A stretch of DNA of 64,000 nucleotides from Pleurodeles waltl (taxonomy: Eukaryota; Chordata; Amphibia; Caudata; Salamandridae): positions 57,097,533 through 57,161,532 of the forward strand of contig NC_090444.1 of the NCBI RefSeq assembly GCF_031143425.1, written 5' to 3'. The translations under genes were made by a program, and so were the position numbers. Within the stretch, counting starts at the first letter, position 1. Each line of letters opens with the position of its first letter. This document shows, piece by piece, positions 10,691-22,528 of the stretch. Under the pieces are notes generated by a model. That model was not told the origin of the DNA. It saw only the letters and a program-made list of their open reading frames with translations, and searched no databases.

Positions 10691-10997
10691 GTCAACCCTA
10701 GGGTGGTCAAACACAAACAAACATATAGGCCCTCATCACAACTTTGGCAGTCTTTTCCAAAGACCACCGAAGCCCAGGGGCTGAAATACCGCCAGTTCTG
10801 GAAGTCTTAACACCGCCCTAATATGACAGATCTCTGACTTCTTCCTGAAACCGGGTAGAATTCCGAGACCAGTCATTCTGCCGGTCAACAGTGCAGAGGC
10901 GGTACCGCCATGCCAAAAAGTGATCGCACATAGTATTACAACCTGTAGTACGGTGTGGCGGTATCCAGATGGTGAGGTGCTTCTGGCGGTGCAAGCA

Positions 10998-11846
10998 ACT
11001 AAGTATTCTGTGTTTGTGGTTGTCTGGGTGAAATGCACAAGGGAGCTGCAGTCAACCAGCCCAGACCAGAAGTGGATTGGAGACGGGCTATAAGGCACAG
11101 ATGGATTTTGAGTGCAGAGAAATTGTCACTTTATAAAAGTGGCATTTATAAAATAGTAATATAAAATCCAACCTCACTAATAGGCAGGATTTTCTATTAC
11201 CATTCTTGCCATACTAAATATGACCTGGTTACCCCTTTCTGATCGGAATCTACCTCAAACAGTATATGAGTGTAGCCCTAATGCTATCCTATGAAAGGAG
11301 CAGGCCTCACAATAGTAGAAAATGCATTTTGGAGTTTTTCACTACCAGGACAAATAAAACACACATGTACATTTCCTGCCTTTTACCAACATATCACCCT
11401 GCCCTATAGGTTACCTAGGGCCTACATTAGGGGTGATTTATATGTAGAAAAGGAGGAGTTTAAGGCTTGGCAAGTACCTTTAAAAGCCAAGTCGAAGTGG
11501 CAGTGAAACTGCACACACAAGCTTTGCAATGGTAGGCCTGAGACATGGTTTAGGGGCTAGATATATGGGTGGCACAACCAGTGCTACAGGCCCACTAGTA
11601 TCATTCAGTGTTCAGGCCCTGGGCACATGTAGTGCACTTTACTAGGGACTTACAAGTAAATAACATATGCCAATTGGGAATGAACCAAAGTTACCATGTT
11701 TTAGGGAGAGAGCATATGCACTTTAGCAATGGTTAGCAGTGGTAAAGTGTGAAGAATCTTAAAACCAGCAAAAACAGTGTCAGAAAAGTGGAGGGAGGCA
11801 GGCAAAAAGTTAGAGGATGACCACCCTAAGGCTGTCAGGTCTAACA
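10998..11846 (+). mobile_element. 3' part of an LTR-type element inside the gutted Harbinger
   Basis: It aligns with the last 840 bp of the LTR-type element at 36657-42477. It starts near 'ctgtgtttgtggttgtctgg' and includes 'agaagtggattggagac', 'gccaagtcgaagtggcagtg' and the closing 'ggcaaaaagtt'. It ends in CTAACA at 11846. Only the 3' part is present. The insertion sits inside the Myb-like gene, and the 5' part of the LTR was lost together with most of the Harbinger interior. Confidence 0.8.
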
Positions 11847-11991
11847 ACTATCCTTTGCCACAGCTCAATTTTCCAGGCAATAGATGCTTGTTGGACCTGT
11901 GCTCCAAAGAGGCGTGGCTGTACCCTGACAATTTCATCACCATGACCCTCAACTCGTCATCAGTGAAACGTGGGTGTTTTTGTGGGGACAT
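11847..11991 (-). pseudogene. Start of a Harbinger Myb/SANT-like gene, cut by an LTR fragment
   Basis: On the minus strand an ATG at 11991 opens a frame starting MSPQKHPRFTDDELRVMV. The phrase 'RFTDDEL' is typical of the first helix of the Myb/SANT-like domains that accompany Harbinger transposases. After about 48 codons the frame runs into the LTR-type sequence at 11846, which removes the rest of the gene. In intact elements this protein binds the transposon ends and helps bring the transposase to DNA (family knowledge). The longer overlapping minus frame 11949-12641 is in another register and is not the gene. Confidence 0.55.
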
Positions 11992-12639
11992 GTAATGGTT
12001 GTGTAGACGCCATGTGTGTTGTGAGAATAAGAATGCAGTATTAGGTAATTGATGATGTTTGGGTGCTGCAATGTGAGTTGGAGACGGTCACTGTGGATTG
12101 TTTGTGCTACAGAGGTGTGTATTGTGATAGTTGTGAATATGTGAATGTGTGCTGAGTAAGATGTGTATGTAGGCCTACAGTGTAAAAGTGCTATATCTAT
12201 ATTATTGGCTTCTCGGAGTATCTGAATGGTGTTCTGTTTGCAAAGGATTGTGGATTGTGTAGGGGTGAAGTTAATAGGTGTGTCGGGTGTGTGGATGTGT
12301 CTCAGGTGTGGGGCATTCAAACTATCCATTGTGGTGTGGTGTTCTGACCGATGTGAGTTCTGACCGCCGCAGTTCACACCACCAATGGTTTCCCGCCATG
12401 GAAGAACCGCTGTGGTGATTTGTTGCTCATAATCTGGAGTGTGAATTTTTGTCTGGCTGGTAGTGCTGGTGGTGGGACCCCCTCTTTTCCGTCCTCCAGT
12501 GTTCTGGCAGTTTTGGATTTGTGAGTGGTATTTGGCAGTCTTCACAGTGCCATGATACAGCAGTCTTATTACCGCCAACATACGTTCTGTTGGCAGCTTC
12601 CACCATAGCCAAAAGACTGCGAAACTTGTAATGAGGCCC

Positions 12640-14085
12640 AATACGTTTATTTATCAATCTAAACATCTGTCCCTGCATTTGGGCAGACCACTTAATGATT
12701 CCGTGTGTCCTTCCCGTAAAAAGATGCTGGTCATCTTTAAATTAAACTAATCCGTAAATGGAATCTTATAAACCCAGAATCCATGTTAACAACCCTTAAT
12801 TAAACAGAAATAGAAATGAGCCAGTCTGTAGACGAAGTAGAAAAGGTGTACCTACTCTGGTTAAAAGTAGCATGTTGTTTAAAAAGGTGTTGTGCAATTA
12901 ACCTTGCCAAACAGGTTTCCGGCTTCACACGTGAGCGGAAAGAAGCGAAACTTCATCTTAACCGCCTGGAACACCATTAGTGGAATGTTTGTAAGTTTAG
13001 AGCAGGAATGATAGAGAATAAGTGCAAACGACGCCAAAGAAAATCAGCCTATTATTGCAATAAAATCAGGGTACTTACCTGCATAGCCCTTGCCCCTAGG
13101 AATTACCTGGGTCTGGTTCTCCAACCTGATAATTCTCTTGTAGATCCTATTCCTGTGTGTTGAGCAACCCTCCTTCATCCTCAACTTTCTGTTGGGTTCT
13201 CTCTCTTCCTCTCTCTCTTTCTATCGCTCTCACTCATATTAGTCTGTTTTGCCATTTCCATATTTGCCTCTGCCACTGTTTGTTTTTTGCCATTGTTCAT
13301 TCTGCAATTATCTGTTTTGCCATGCCATTGTGGTGTCCATCTGTTTTTGTGCCCTTCTCTTTGTCCTGCATTATTTGTTTTGTAATTTCATTGTCATCTC
13401 CTTCTGTTTGTGTGCCTTTCACTCTGCCATATGTGTTTCACCATTTCATTATTGTTATCTCAATCTGCTTTACTGCATTTCCCTCTACGCTGCCTCAGTT
13501 CTGAACTGTTGCCTTTGTTTCAACTCTGCCTTTACTTTTGGTCTTCAGATTTGCCCTTTTTCTCCTAGGGGCTATAGTAGTCTGGAATGTCTTCTATTTT
13601 CACCTCTGCTCTGTGATTTCCTTTTAAATTTCTTTTGTTTTTCACCATGTCTCTGCTTCTTATGTGTCATTTCCAAGTGTTGCTGATCCCTGTCCTCCTT
13701 GCCCCTCTTTACCTCTGCCTCCTGATCCTCCTGCTCACCCGCTTCCCACTCTCCTTCTTTCCACGTTCCTCCCATCCCCACGTACCACAGCCTGTGCACT
13801 CCTACCTCCATTCAGGGCCTATTTGATGGCAGCCACAGCCAGGCATGCCACTGAGTCACCATGTTAAAATCAAGTCAATTTTCATCAGTCCATGCCTAGA
13901 CCGCAACCAGCACCAAGACCCCTCGTCCTCCAGTTACCCACTGCTATCCTACTGTGTCCGTGCTCTCAGCCCCTCCTGTGGCATACATCACATAAAAAGT
14001 TTTCACCTGCACCTCATATCAACTCCTTCCCCATCAGTCACCACTCCCACACCAACAGAACCCTACACGCTCACACCCACACTAA
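12640..14085. other. No supported gene; pyrimidine-rich stretch
   Basis: 12640-13080 is unremarkable. 13150-13800 is strongly pyrimidine-rich (TCTC, TTTG and CCTC runs) and produces several long but hydrophobic, Cys/Phe/Leu-rich frames. These are explained by base composition rather than coding. Confidence 0.6.
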
Positions 14086-14089
14086 CTAG

Positions 14090-14790
14090 ACACCACCCAC
14101 ACACCAATCTAAACTCATATACTTGTGGCTCAACATCTGCTCACTTAACATATAAACCTAGGAGATAGGGCCTGCTCTTCCTCACAGAAACATGGCTGAC
14201 TCAAGCCTCAGAGCCAGATATTACTGCTGCCATCCTTCTACTACTGGATTGCCAGAAAAGACCATCAGCATAAGCCTGGAGGTGGAGTCCCTATTATATT
14301 TAAGGGCACCCTCAGCTGTACCAACACAGCGGACACCGTGATCAGCTAAATGGAGCACCTCAGCTTCAAGATACGTATCATGGCCAACTTTGCCTTGTGT
14401 GCAACCGACCTATACAAGTCACTACAACCCCACATCAACTTTACCAGCAGTATTACTGACTTTGTTGAACCCTTCATCATCAACTACAGCACCTTTATCC
14501 TCCTAGGAAACTTGAACTTTCCCCTGAAAGACCACACCCCCTCCAACTCAGTCATGCTCTATGGAAATCTCTGACTCCTCTGGCTACAACAGTCAGTTGA
14601 CAGACATCTCCTTAACCCAATTTTCTCCTGCTTCAACAACATCACTGTTGGCAACCAATGGCTGTCACCTGGACAGATCATTCACTCATCTGCTTCACCA
14701 TCCCCTTCCCGAACCACAGCAGCCCCACTATACCTCTTTCAATAACCCCCTTCCCACCCTTTGAATCAAGACTCTTACACAGAATCACAG
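14090..14790 (+). pseudogene. LINE endonuclease (APE-type) fragment, CR1/L2-like
   Basis: Translating in shifting plus-strand frames gives the block order of an apurinic-like LINE endonuclease. A frame from 14169 begins GLLFLTETWLTQASEPDI, containing the 'LTETW' metal-binding motif. Then comes a GGGVPIIFKGTLS block near 14280 and FILLGNLNF near 14495, matching 'iiLGDfN' with the D changed to N. The enzyme nicks target DNA for LINE insertion. Several stops and frame changes show it is dead. The CR1/L2/Jockey group is my best placement from these motifs. Confidence 0.65.
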
Positions 14791-15389
14791 TGAAGATAAC
14801 CTCATAGGTAGTAGTGTACTCTACAGATACATATAGCATAACATTACAAAGAAACACAGAATACAGAAAGAAGTTGTTAGGATAATGAAGGAGCTCTCAT
14901 GTGCTGATAGAGTCACTCAAAGCTTAAACTCCTTCACTGGAGTTTGGTCACCAAATGAATGATTTGTTTCATAAATAAAATACAATTAACTAGAGAAAGC
15001 ATTGTTAAACATTCAAGATACATGAAGACAGCAGAACCTGGCATAAATATCTCTTGTCTTTAATTCATCCAGCCAATAGACTAGGGGCATCTACAAGAGA
15101 AGATGAAAAAGTCCAATCAGGCTCACATGACTCCCCTTTATCCTAGTAGAAGCCTTAATAATGATAATCGTGGTTTGCAGTAGATCAAGATGTGATTATG
15201 CTTTGTTTAAGCTGTACTGGCTAAGCAAGATGGCTTTTGTTTTTAGTGAGCTACTTGTTACTTTTGGGATCTTAAGTAGTCCAGTATATCCGCTAGAGTA
15301 GAGTACCTTGTGAGGACTAATCAAATAGTTGTTATTCTCATATATTATTAAAGTTTCAATTAAAAATGTATAAAAAAGAGTTGTTGTTC

Positions 15390-15640
15390 TAGAGGGCGTC
15401 TAAATGATGCTCTCCATAGGTTGCAAGTGGTGCAAAATGAGGCTGCTCACTTCATACACAAAATGGCGTACCAATGCTACCCCACGGTACTGGCTAAACA
15501 GAATAGAATGGGTATTCATCTGGCCTGCTCTGTGTGGGTTCAGTCTTATTTTATGGGAATTGGTCAATGTTCTTACTGCCACATGCCTTTGTTTAACAGG
15601 ATTGGCACACATCAGGCTCTTATAAAACAGTAGCATAAAA
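15390..15640 (+). pseudogene. LINE reverse-transcriptase C-terminal fragment, CR1/L2-like
   Basis: The frame containing LQVVQNEAAHFIHKM matches the 'LQ.vQNaAARLi' block found just after the RT domain of CR1/L2 elements. PTVLAKQNRMGIHLACSV stands where the family has 'tpvLa.LHWLPi..Ri'. It probably belongs to the same insertion as the endonuclease fragment, with the RT core lost. The 600 bp between them (14791-15389) holds nothing I recognise. From 15641 to 16611 the sequence is AT-rich and featureless. Confidence 0.65.
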
Positions 15641-16611
15641 CAGCAGTGCCTTTAACCACTTCCCTTAGTTATCACACAGAGTACTGCAGGATAAGAGTAA
15701 AGTAAGGCAGTGGCTGTTCCTGACTTTTACAAAGGCTTTGCTCTGCCTCCCTCCTTTTGCAATCTCAATTAGTGATCTACAGTCACTCTGAATACATGCA
15801 TGGGTCTTGTGTATGCCTAGGAAAAACAAAAATTCTTCAGGGTTGTGCATTTAATGTGCTTACTCTGGTAATAATACCACTGTCATACAAATGCACTCCA
15901 TATAAAAGAAAAAATCAAATTATTTGAAGACTCTGCAGATCAACAATGGTGGACTGCAGATTGATGTTCTGATGTTTTGAATGGGAACATATGAAATACA
16001 CAGCCTTGAAGAAGTTCTGAATGAACAAAAACCATTGGCAGTGACTACCGCAAAAATCTTAATTGTTCAAGTGGTAATAGAAAGAATTGTGAAGATAAAG
16101 CTTGAATAAAGTATTTTGTGAGAACTACATCAGATCTTTGTGCAGTTTCTCATTTTCCAGAATAGGTGCTTTCTATATTGCTTGTTGATTAATGACATAG
16201 AACATTTTTGTTTATTGAAGTTCAAATGCTGAGTTAAATGTTGTACTTGGCTTGATGTTAATAGTGCTGTACCATTCTTTATTTTGTTATTATTTACTTT
16301 AAAATGTAATATAAAAATGTTTTTACAACTTTGTTTCCAAGTTCAATAAACATTTTTAATTTCTACTTTATTGTACCATAGGGATCTGCAGAGAACATTG
16401 CCACAGTACTAATAATTTACATTTGAAATAAATACTTAATTAATCTAACTATATTAAGTTGAAATATTAGTTTAAAGATCTATAAACCAACATATCCCAC
16501 CTGAGTAAAATATTATATTTTGTATCATATATTAATATGTTTTCAAAAAACATGTATAGAATTAATTAAAACAAATGTAATTGTATTTTAAAAAACATAA
16601 TGTTACATTCA

Positions 16612-17090
16612 GGGACTCATAAAAGTGTGACGCAGTTTGACCGCCTCACTCCTGGTGGTCCCATCGCCACATTATAACTTTGGTAGGCAGGACTGCCTAA
16701 AGACTGCTGTCACCACCAGGAACATGGTTCTCGATGGCAGAGTCCTGAGTTGTGCACAGCCATGGCAACATTGAACTCATCGCTGCCATGCTGATCACAA
16801 CTCAGCTTTCAGCCATCCAAGACTGGCAGAAAACCAGAGCCTTATGACTACAGGGTGCCCCTGCACTGCCCATGCTCAAAGTATGTGCAGTGCAAGGGTG
16901 CCCCTGCCCAGCACCCTCATAATGCACGCTGTCTGCTTTAAGGGAGCTGAGACCAATAACGTAGCACTGTTTCTGCCAGTCAGCCCGGCGGGAACATTGT
17001 AATACAAAACGGGTGTGCCAACAGAATGGTGGTGGCATTCTCCCCACACCGTTGGTCCCTGGGTAGACTGCCAAAGTCATGACCAGGCCC
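16612..17090. mobile_element. Harbinger-type MITE, 479 bp, TSD TCA
   Basis: It is bounded by GGGACTCATAAAAG on the left and, reversed, GGGCCTGGTCATGAC on the right. Both lead into a 'gcag'-containing block. The three bases TCA occur immediately outside both ends, as expected for 3-bp PIF/Harbinger target duplications. The interior is GC-richer than the flanks and has no coding capacity. Confidence 0.7.
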
Positions 17091-19481
17091 TCAATTTTGA
17101 ATTTAAAACATTTAAATGTTTAGATACCTTTTTAAAAATACATTTTCCAGCCACTCCTTCCTTTATATTTACGTGCGCTGTGAGTCTGCAGGAAGGGCTA
17201 CACACATAAAAAAACAGAAGAGCCAAAGGCAGAATCTCCGCAGGTAGGTTTCTGAACACAATTTTGTAGTATATAAATAGTGCTAACTTAGTTCTACTGA
17301 ACATACAATAAAATCCCGTTCTTAAAAAGGTCACATCATTTTTTCAGATATTTTTACTATTGCTGTTTGTTCAATATTGTTGTAATTTGTAACATTGTTT
17401 TATTTGTTTCTGTTTCATGTTGTTATTTTTTATAAATATTGCATTCATCTTTGTAAGTTAGGTTATAATTTGTAGCTTACTTTTAGGAGTGGGATGTTGG
17501 GTTCACAGAGAAATACATTGGGTCTATGCTTTAGGTGAAACAATTGTTTAGTTCATTTTTGTCAGATATGTTTTTTCTTATTTTATGAAATTATTTCATT
17601 TTTTTCAAATGATGAAAGTATTCATGAAATTACTTTTATGATATTTCAAAAATATTGTGATGTGTGAAATTGTAATATATTTATTTTTTACTTTCCACTG
17701 TTTTTAATGAAAGCTTTATGGATTTTTGGGATCTTTTTTCCCATGATAAATACAAGTCATAATTATAGTCACATTTTAGTTATTTTCCTTATGTTTACCT
17801 TTTGAGTAGAAATAGAAAATCCCCCCATCCAAAACCTTCCCTAATGTAGTTAACTTTTGGATGGAATAGTAAATCAGAGTGCACCCCTTCCCTAGGTATA
17901 ACACTTTCCCCAATAAGGTTATGGGGGTGAGAGGAAATAGTAATTCTTATCCCCCTAAAGTAAAGCACTATCTCCAATATAGCTATGTTTGGAATGTAAA
18001 TAGTAAATCTGGCAATCACAAAGAGCAACACTTTCTCCAATGTTGTTCTATTTAGAGTTGGATGGGAATAGTAATTAGGACTTTTTTTATTTTTACAGTT
18101 TTTCAAAGTTATATAGTAATTTTTACTTACAAGTATTTTTAACATTATTTTTTATATAATAAGTACTGTAAAATAATTTATAAGCATTTTTAAGTAGTTT
18201 CTAACACATTTTATCTGAGGCTTGGTGTATCTGTCGTAAGCTCATTTCTGTAGAGCTCTAGGCTGTGCCTTTGTTTATAGAGGGAGATTTCAAACAGATC
18301 CATATTTCTTCGTTTCTTCTTTCATTTCTTAAATACATGCTATGTACCCTGTTATTTCTTTGATTCTACTAATTTATATGCAACATCTTTTCCTGTATTT
18401 CAGCAAGAGTTCTTGACCTTCGTAGGAGCAAATTGAGACCGCATAAGCTAATTTTAAATCTAGTTGTAAGGATTTTATTGAAATATTTTATACGTTAGTT
18501 GATCATTAGACTTTTATAGTATCCTGAATGATTGTTATTATGAATTATGATGAGTTATTGCGATTCAAATGGATTTTATACAACCATGTAAAACTGTGTT
18601 TTTCTTCTAATTTTAAATGGTCCAAATTGTTTGGACCGAATGTATTTAAATAAAAAATATAGTTTTGCATTTTGTACATTTTGTTCAACAAGCAAATACA
18701 TTTTAATATTTTTATCATGTTTTATATAATGTATAAACATTATTTAAAAATATGCATGTTGTACTGTTTCCTTGGTTCTGTAGTCTGTCTTCATCACTTT
18801 GGGCTGTTCGTTGATATTGCTCCACTTTAACCACCTATGTTTCAGTAAGATTATTTGAAAGTTATTTTCTAAGGAGTTTAATGCTTGGAGGAGGTGTTAG
18901 GAGCTAGTGAGGCCAGTGTCTGCTAGTTAATGTGTTTTTTAATTGCAATTGCAATATTTTTACATTTTGTTTGTTGTAGTGTAGTATGTATTAGCTACCT
19001 TTGGTTAATGTGGCAGAGCCTATTGTCTTTGTAAATTATTATCTTTTTTCATGTGATTTGCATGATCATTTGATTTTTTCTAATGCTTGTCATTTGTGCT
19101 GTGTTTCATATGTGGGTTGTAAATGTTGCCTGGTTTGATTTTCATGAGTTTTGCTTTACAGGTTTTATTTTTGTTTATATGTTAACCTCAAAATGATTAT
19201 TATGTTTTTTCCAGGAAAAATAGCTTGCTATTTTTTAGTCCAATTCTTTTTGTATTTTTCCATGACTTTTCAGTTTTCCTTTAATATTTTTTGTGAGGTT
19301 CCGATGGATTCCCTGAATTACTGAAAGTGTTCTGGATTTTTTATTTATGGCTTGTTTATTTTAGTATTTTTATTGGGATCTCTTTTAAAGATTCTTCTTC
19401 AGAATAGTTACTATGGACTCATAATATCGCCAACCAGGACTATAGAGTATAAAATGTAATGTGTAATTTTATTTTGTATAT
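17091..19481. other. AT-rich DNA without recognised features
   Basis: Long T-rich and A-rich stretches. The only sizeable frame (17795-18145, minus) is Ile/Lys/Tyr-rich, as composition predicts. No repeat partner elsewhere in the window was found. Confidence 0.6.
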
Positions 19482-19484
19482 TTA

Positions 19485-20065
19485 GGACCAGATATACAAA
19501 GAAATCACACAACGCAGCACAACCAGTAAAGTTACTGGACTGTGTTGCATGAACCAGAGAGAACAGCACAGCTCCATATCTACTGTTGTGTCTCTTCCTG
19601 CACTGGTGCACTTTTAACAGCCACGCAGCATTGGAGACCCTATTGGGCCATGGTACACAAGTGTCTGCATTTTTGTAGGCATAGTTTTGGTACAAAAGCT
19701 ATACTTTACTTTTTGTGTGTGTGCTGCTGGAGGGAAAACCAGGAGAACTGAAAACATTTCTTCTTGTTACACCTGTCCCATGGAGGTGCAGAATCTGGCA
19801 TAAATCCCTGTCTACAATGTTTTGGTAGATAGGGATTTGCGCTAAAGCTCAAAGGTGGTTGCATGGGAATGCAGATCACCACCCATAGAACGACCCCCCA
19901 TGCAAAGTAAAGCAAAACAGAAGCATTGCACTCTCTATAGTTAGTTTGGGGTGCAACACAATGCAAATCTCAACTTGAGTTGGATGGTAAATTCTATCAG
20001 TAGACTTTGCATAAATTTCAGTTACAAAAAGTAATGCAAACCTGATGCAAAGTCATGGTAAATCT
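19485..20065. mobile_element. MITE-like element, family 'ACCAGAT/GCAGAT', copy A
   Basis: The left end GGACCAGATATACAAAG and the reversed right end CAGATTTACCATG define it. A TTA precedes the left end. Its internal order (acaacgcagcac, 'gttgcatg', 'gagagaacagcac', 'ccatatctact', 'ttcttcttgttac', 'tgtcccatgg') follows that of copies B and C, although A is the most diverged. Confidence 0.5.
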
Positions 20066-20754
20066 GAGTTGTATACTATTGAGGGGGTAGTGTTAAATTG
20101 CTGATGTCATTTATGTTATTTTACCACGCATAATTCCCCTATCTCATTACATTAGGGTATGTGTGCAGGAGAGAGAAACGTTTGATGATTTTTATTATAA
20201 TAATCTTTAATTTTTAGTCAAATTAAGTATAAATTACATGTTTATTGTTTCTTTAAATACTTAAAAGTTGCTTTAATATTACTTATCAAAAATATTAAAA
20301 GTATGTGTCTTGTTTTTTTTGGAAATTAAAACAGAGTTGTTCTTTAGTGTGATAACTGTTCAAGTAGGGTTCTTGCTATTGAAACTAGAGATTGAAGGCC
20401 TTGAAAGTTAGAAAATAATAATACTTGGCATTCTAGGATTTGATGCCTTACTGGTAGCTTTGGTCTTTTTCAGTATTTCTAGGAATAGTAGCATATGGCA
20501 TGTCTCCCAAGTGTTCCTGGAAAAGAATCATTCCACCCTTCGACTGTGTTATTAGTCTTTGCTTCATTGGACATGGTGCTATCATAGACATTCCACTGTG
20601 AAAATGTATTATTCATCATTACAGGGGGCCCACCCAGGTATCTTCAAATCATCCAGTAGTAGGGCAAATTTTGTGTCATACTTCAAAGGGGTTTAATTAG
20701 AATGCCATAATGCTTTGTGACTTCTGTGACAGGGACATATGCTAAAACCAGTAA

Positions 20755-21390
20755 GGGCAGATTAACTAACATTTCACAAAATGCAGCAAGACAACTTGCT
20801 GCACTGCATGAAAGGGAGACAGCACGAATGCACCATAGTTAGCTAGATAAGACATACTTCTGCTGCCTTCTGTTGCACTGTGTGCTGCCTAGCGCCAATG
20901 CAGGCACCCTTGCGTCTTGCTGCAAGGGTGCCTGTGTTAGGATTGTTTAAGAGAAGGAAGGGATTATTACCTTCACAAATAGAATCCTCAGAAGCATTTT
21001 GCTCTTTCTACGCATGTTGTAGATAGCAGCAGGCATAGAAAGAAGAAGTAACAAGAAGAAATAAACATATTTCTCCTTGTTATGCCTTGGTCAGGAAGGA
21101 GCATCTTTTTAAAGCAATCCCAAGCATACTGGCCTTAAGAAATCTGAGATTGTGTGAATAACCATGGATGGATGTGTGAGAATGCCCACACTCCACCCGT
21201 GCATAGTTTCCGTGCTGCAAGGTAATGCAAGGCAGCCACATGTGCTACCTTGTGTTCCATTGGATTTACTAAACTACACATAGCCACGCAAAGTGGCTTT
21301 TCATGGCTTAGTAAACTCTATTAAAAGACTTGCGCTGCTTTGCATTGACTTGCATCACACAAGGGCAACACAAGGCCTTAATGAATCTGC
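20755..21390. mobile_element. MITE-like element, copy B
   Basis: The left end GGGCAGATTAACTAACATTTC and the reversed right end GCAGATTCATTAAGGCC form short inverted termini. The interior shares 'gcagcaa', 'cttgctgcactgcatga', 'gaatgcaccata', 'cactgtgtgctgcctagcgcca' and 'atatttctccttgttatg' with copy C. Confidence 0.6.
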
Positions 21391-22103
21391 ATGTGCAATT
21401 TCTATCTAAGTTACGTATTCTATACTCAGAGTGGATTTTTGATGGGACCTCCATATGCAATTCATTTTCAATGCCATCCATCATCCATGTGCTACATGGT
21501 GTTAACATTCGTAAACTGCTGCTAGTAGCATACATTATTGTTCCTATATCATTCTCAATTCTGCATACTACAATCATGTCTTTTTTATGTGTGGTTAACA
21601 AATGTTTGAATATGTCTATTTCTTCATGTCATTTATGTGTTGTTAATGTTTCCCTTGCTGTTGTTCATGTTCTGGCAACTAAATTTTCATTCAGAAAGAA
21701 CAACTCATTGCTTGGCATCAGATCTTAAATCTTACTGTTCTTAGAATTCTTCTCTGCCATCTCACCCACGTGCTTCCCATGAAGGAACAGTTGGGCCCTG
21801 CTAATTTGAAAAATGGCCATCTTTCAAATTCATTGGCACATACAGCTGACAGGTAGATATTAGATGCCACTCACCACAAGAGAGGATAGGCAAAAAATAT
21901 TTTCACAGTTCTTTCTCCAGCAGCAAATGAGATCCTAATGCCGGATGTTTTAAAAAATAGTTTGAAAAACACATAGGCGATATTGGGTATGGTATGCAGA
22001 ACAAATAGTACCTTACAAAATTCATGACAGCATAAGTTCTTATGACTATGGCCTTGACTCATTTGTCATCAGGAGGCACTGTAATGTACATTATATTCAG
22101 TAA

Positions 22104-22528
22104 GGGGCAGATTTAATTACATTTCATGTGTCACAGGGCAGCAAGCAAAGTTGCTGTGCTGCATTACATGACACAGAGAGAGCAGAAATGCACCATATCT
22201 ACTAAGATATGGCTCCTTTCAGATGTCTCCCAGAGCTGGTGCACTGTGTGCCACCTAGCGCCAAAGCAGGCACCCTACACAAAAACAATCTTTAAAAGCA
22301 TTGGCCTCTTTCTGCAGCACACATGGAGAGAGGAAATAACAAGGATAAATAAAGATATTTCTTCTCATTATGTCTCACTTGGGGCGACATAGCATTTGAC
22401 ACATTCCCAGGTTTACAAGTCTTTATAAACCAGAGAATATGCCAATCTCTATGGCAGGATGTATGGGAACACCTATGCTCCAACCAAGAAAGCCATAAAA
22501 GTGACACAACCCTTTGTAAATCTCCCCC
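22104..22528. mobile_element. MITE-like element, copy C
   Basis: The ends are GGGGCAGATTTAATTAC and, reversed, GGGGGAGATTTACAAAG. The flanking triplets TAA and TAG are near matches to a 3-bp duplication. The interior closely parallels copy B ('gttgctgtgctgcattacatg', 'cactgtgtgccacctagcgcca', 'gatatttcttctcattatg'). Confidence 0.6.

Larger units (their letters stand above)
10728..12639. mobile_element. Gutted Harbinger-type element with long terminal inverted repeats
   Basis: The left end reads GGCCCTCATCACAACTTTGG and the right end, reversed, reads GGGCCTCATTACAAGTTTCG. Both continue with a 'cagtctttt' block, giving inverted ends of about 35 bp with several mismatches. This is the 'GGGCCTCATTAC' Harbinger type also seen at 54764. 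The transposase is missing. What remains is about 270 bp at the left end, an LTR fragment (10998-11846), the first codons of a minus-strand Myb-like gene, and about 650 bp of upstream sequence to the right end. A clean 3-bp target duplication is not evident. Confidence 0.7.

Noticed and set aside
11949..12641. 230-codon minus-strand frame
   Set aside because: It reads through the end and promoter region of the gutted Harbinger in a different register from the Myb-like start; His/Thr-rich TG/CA sequence explains its openness.
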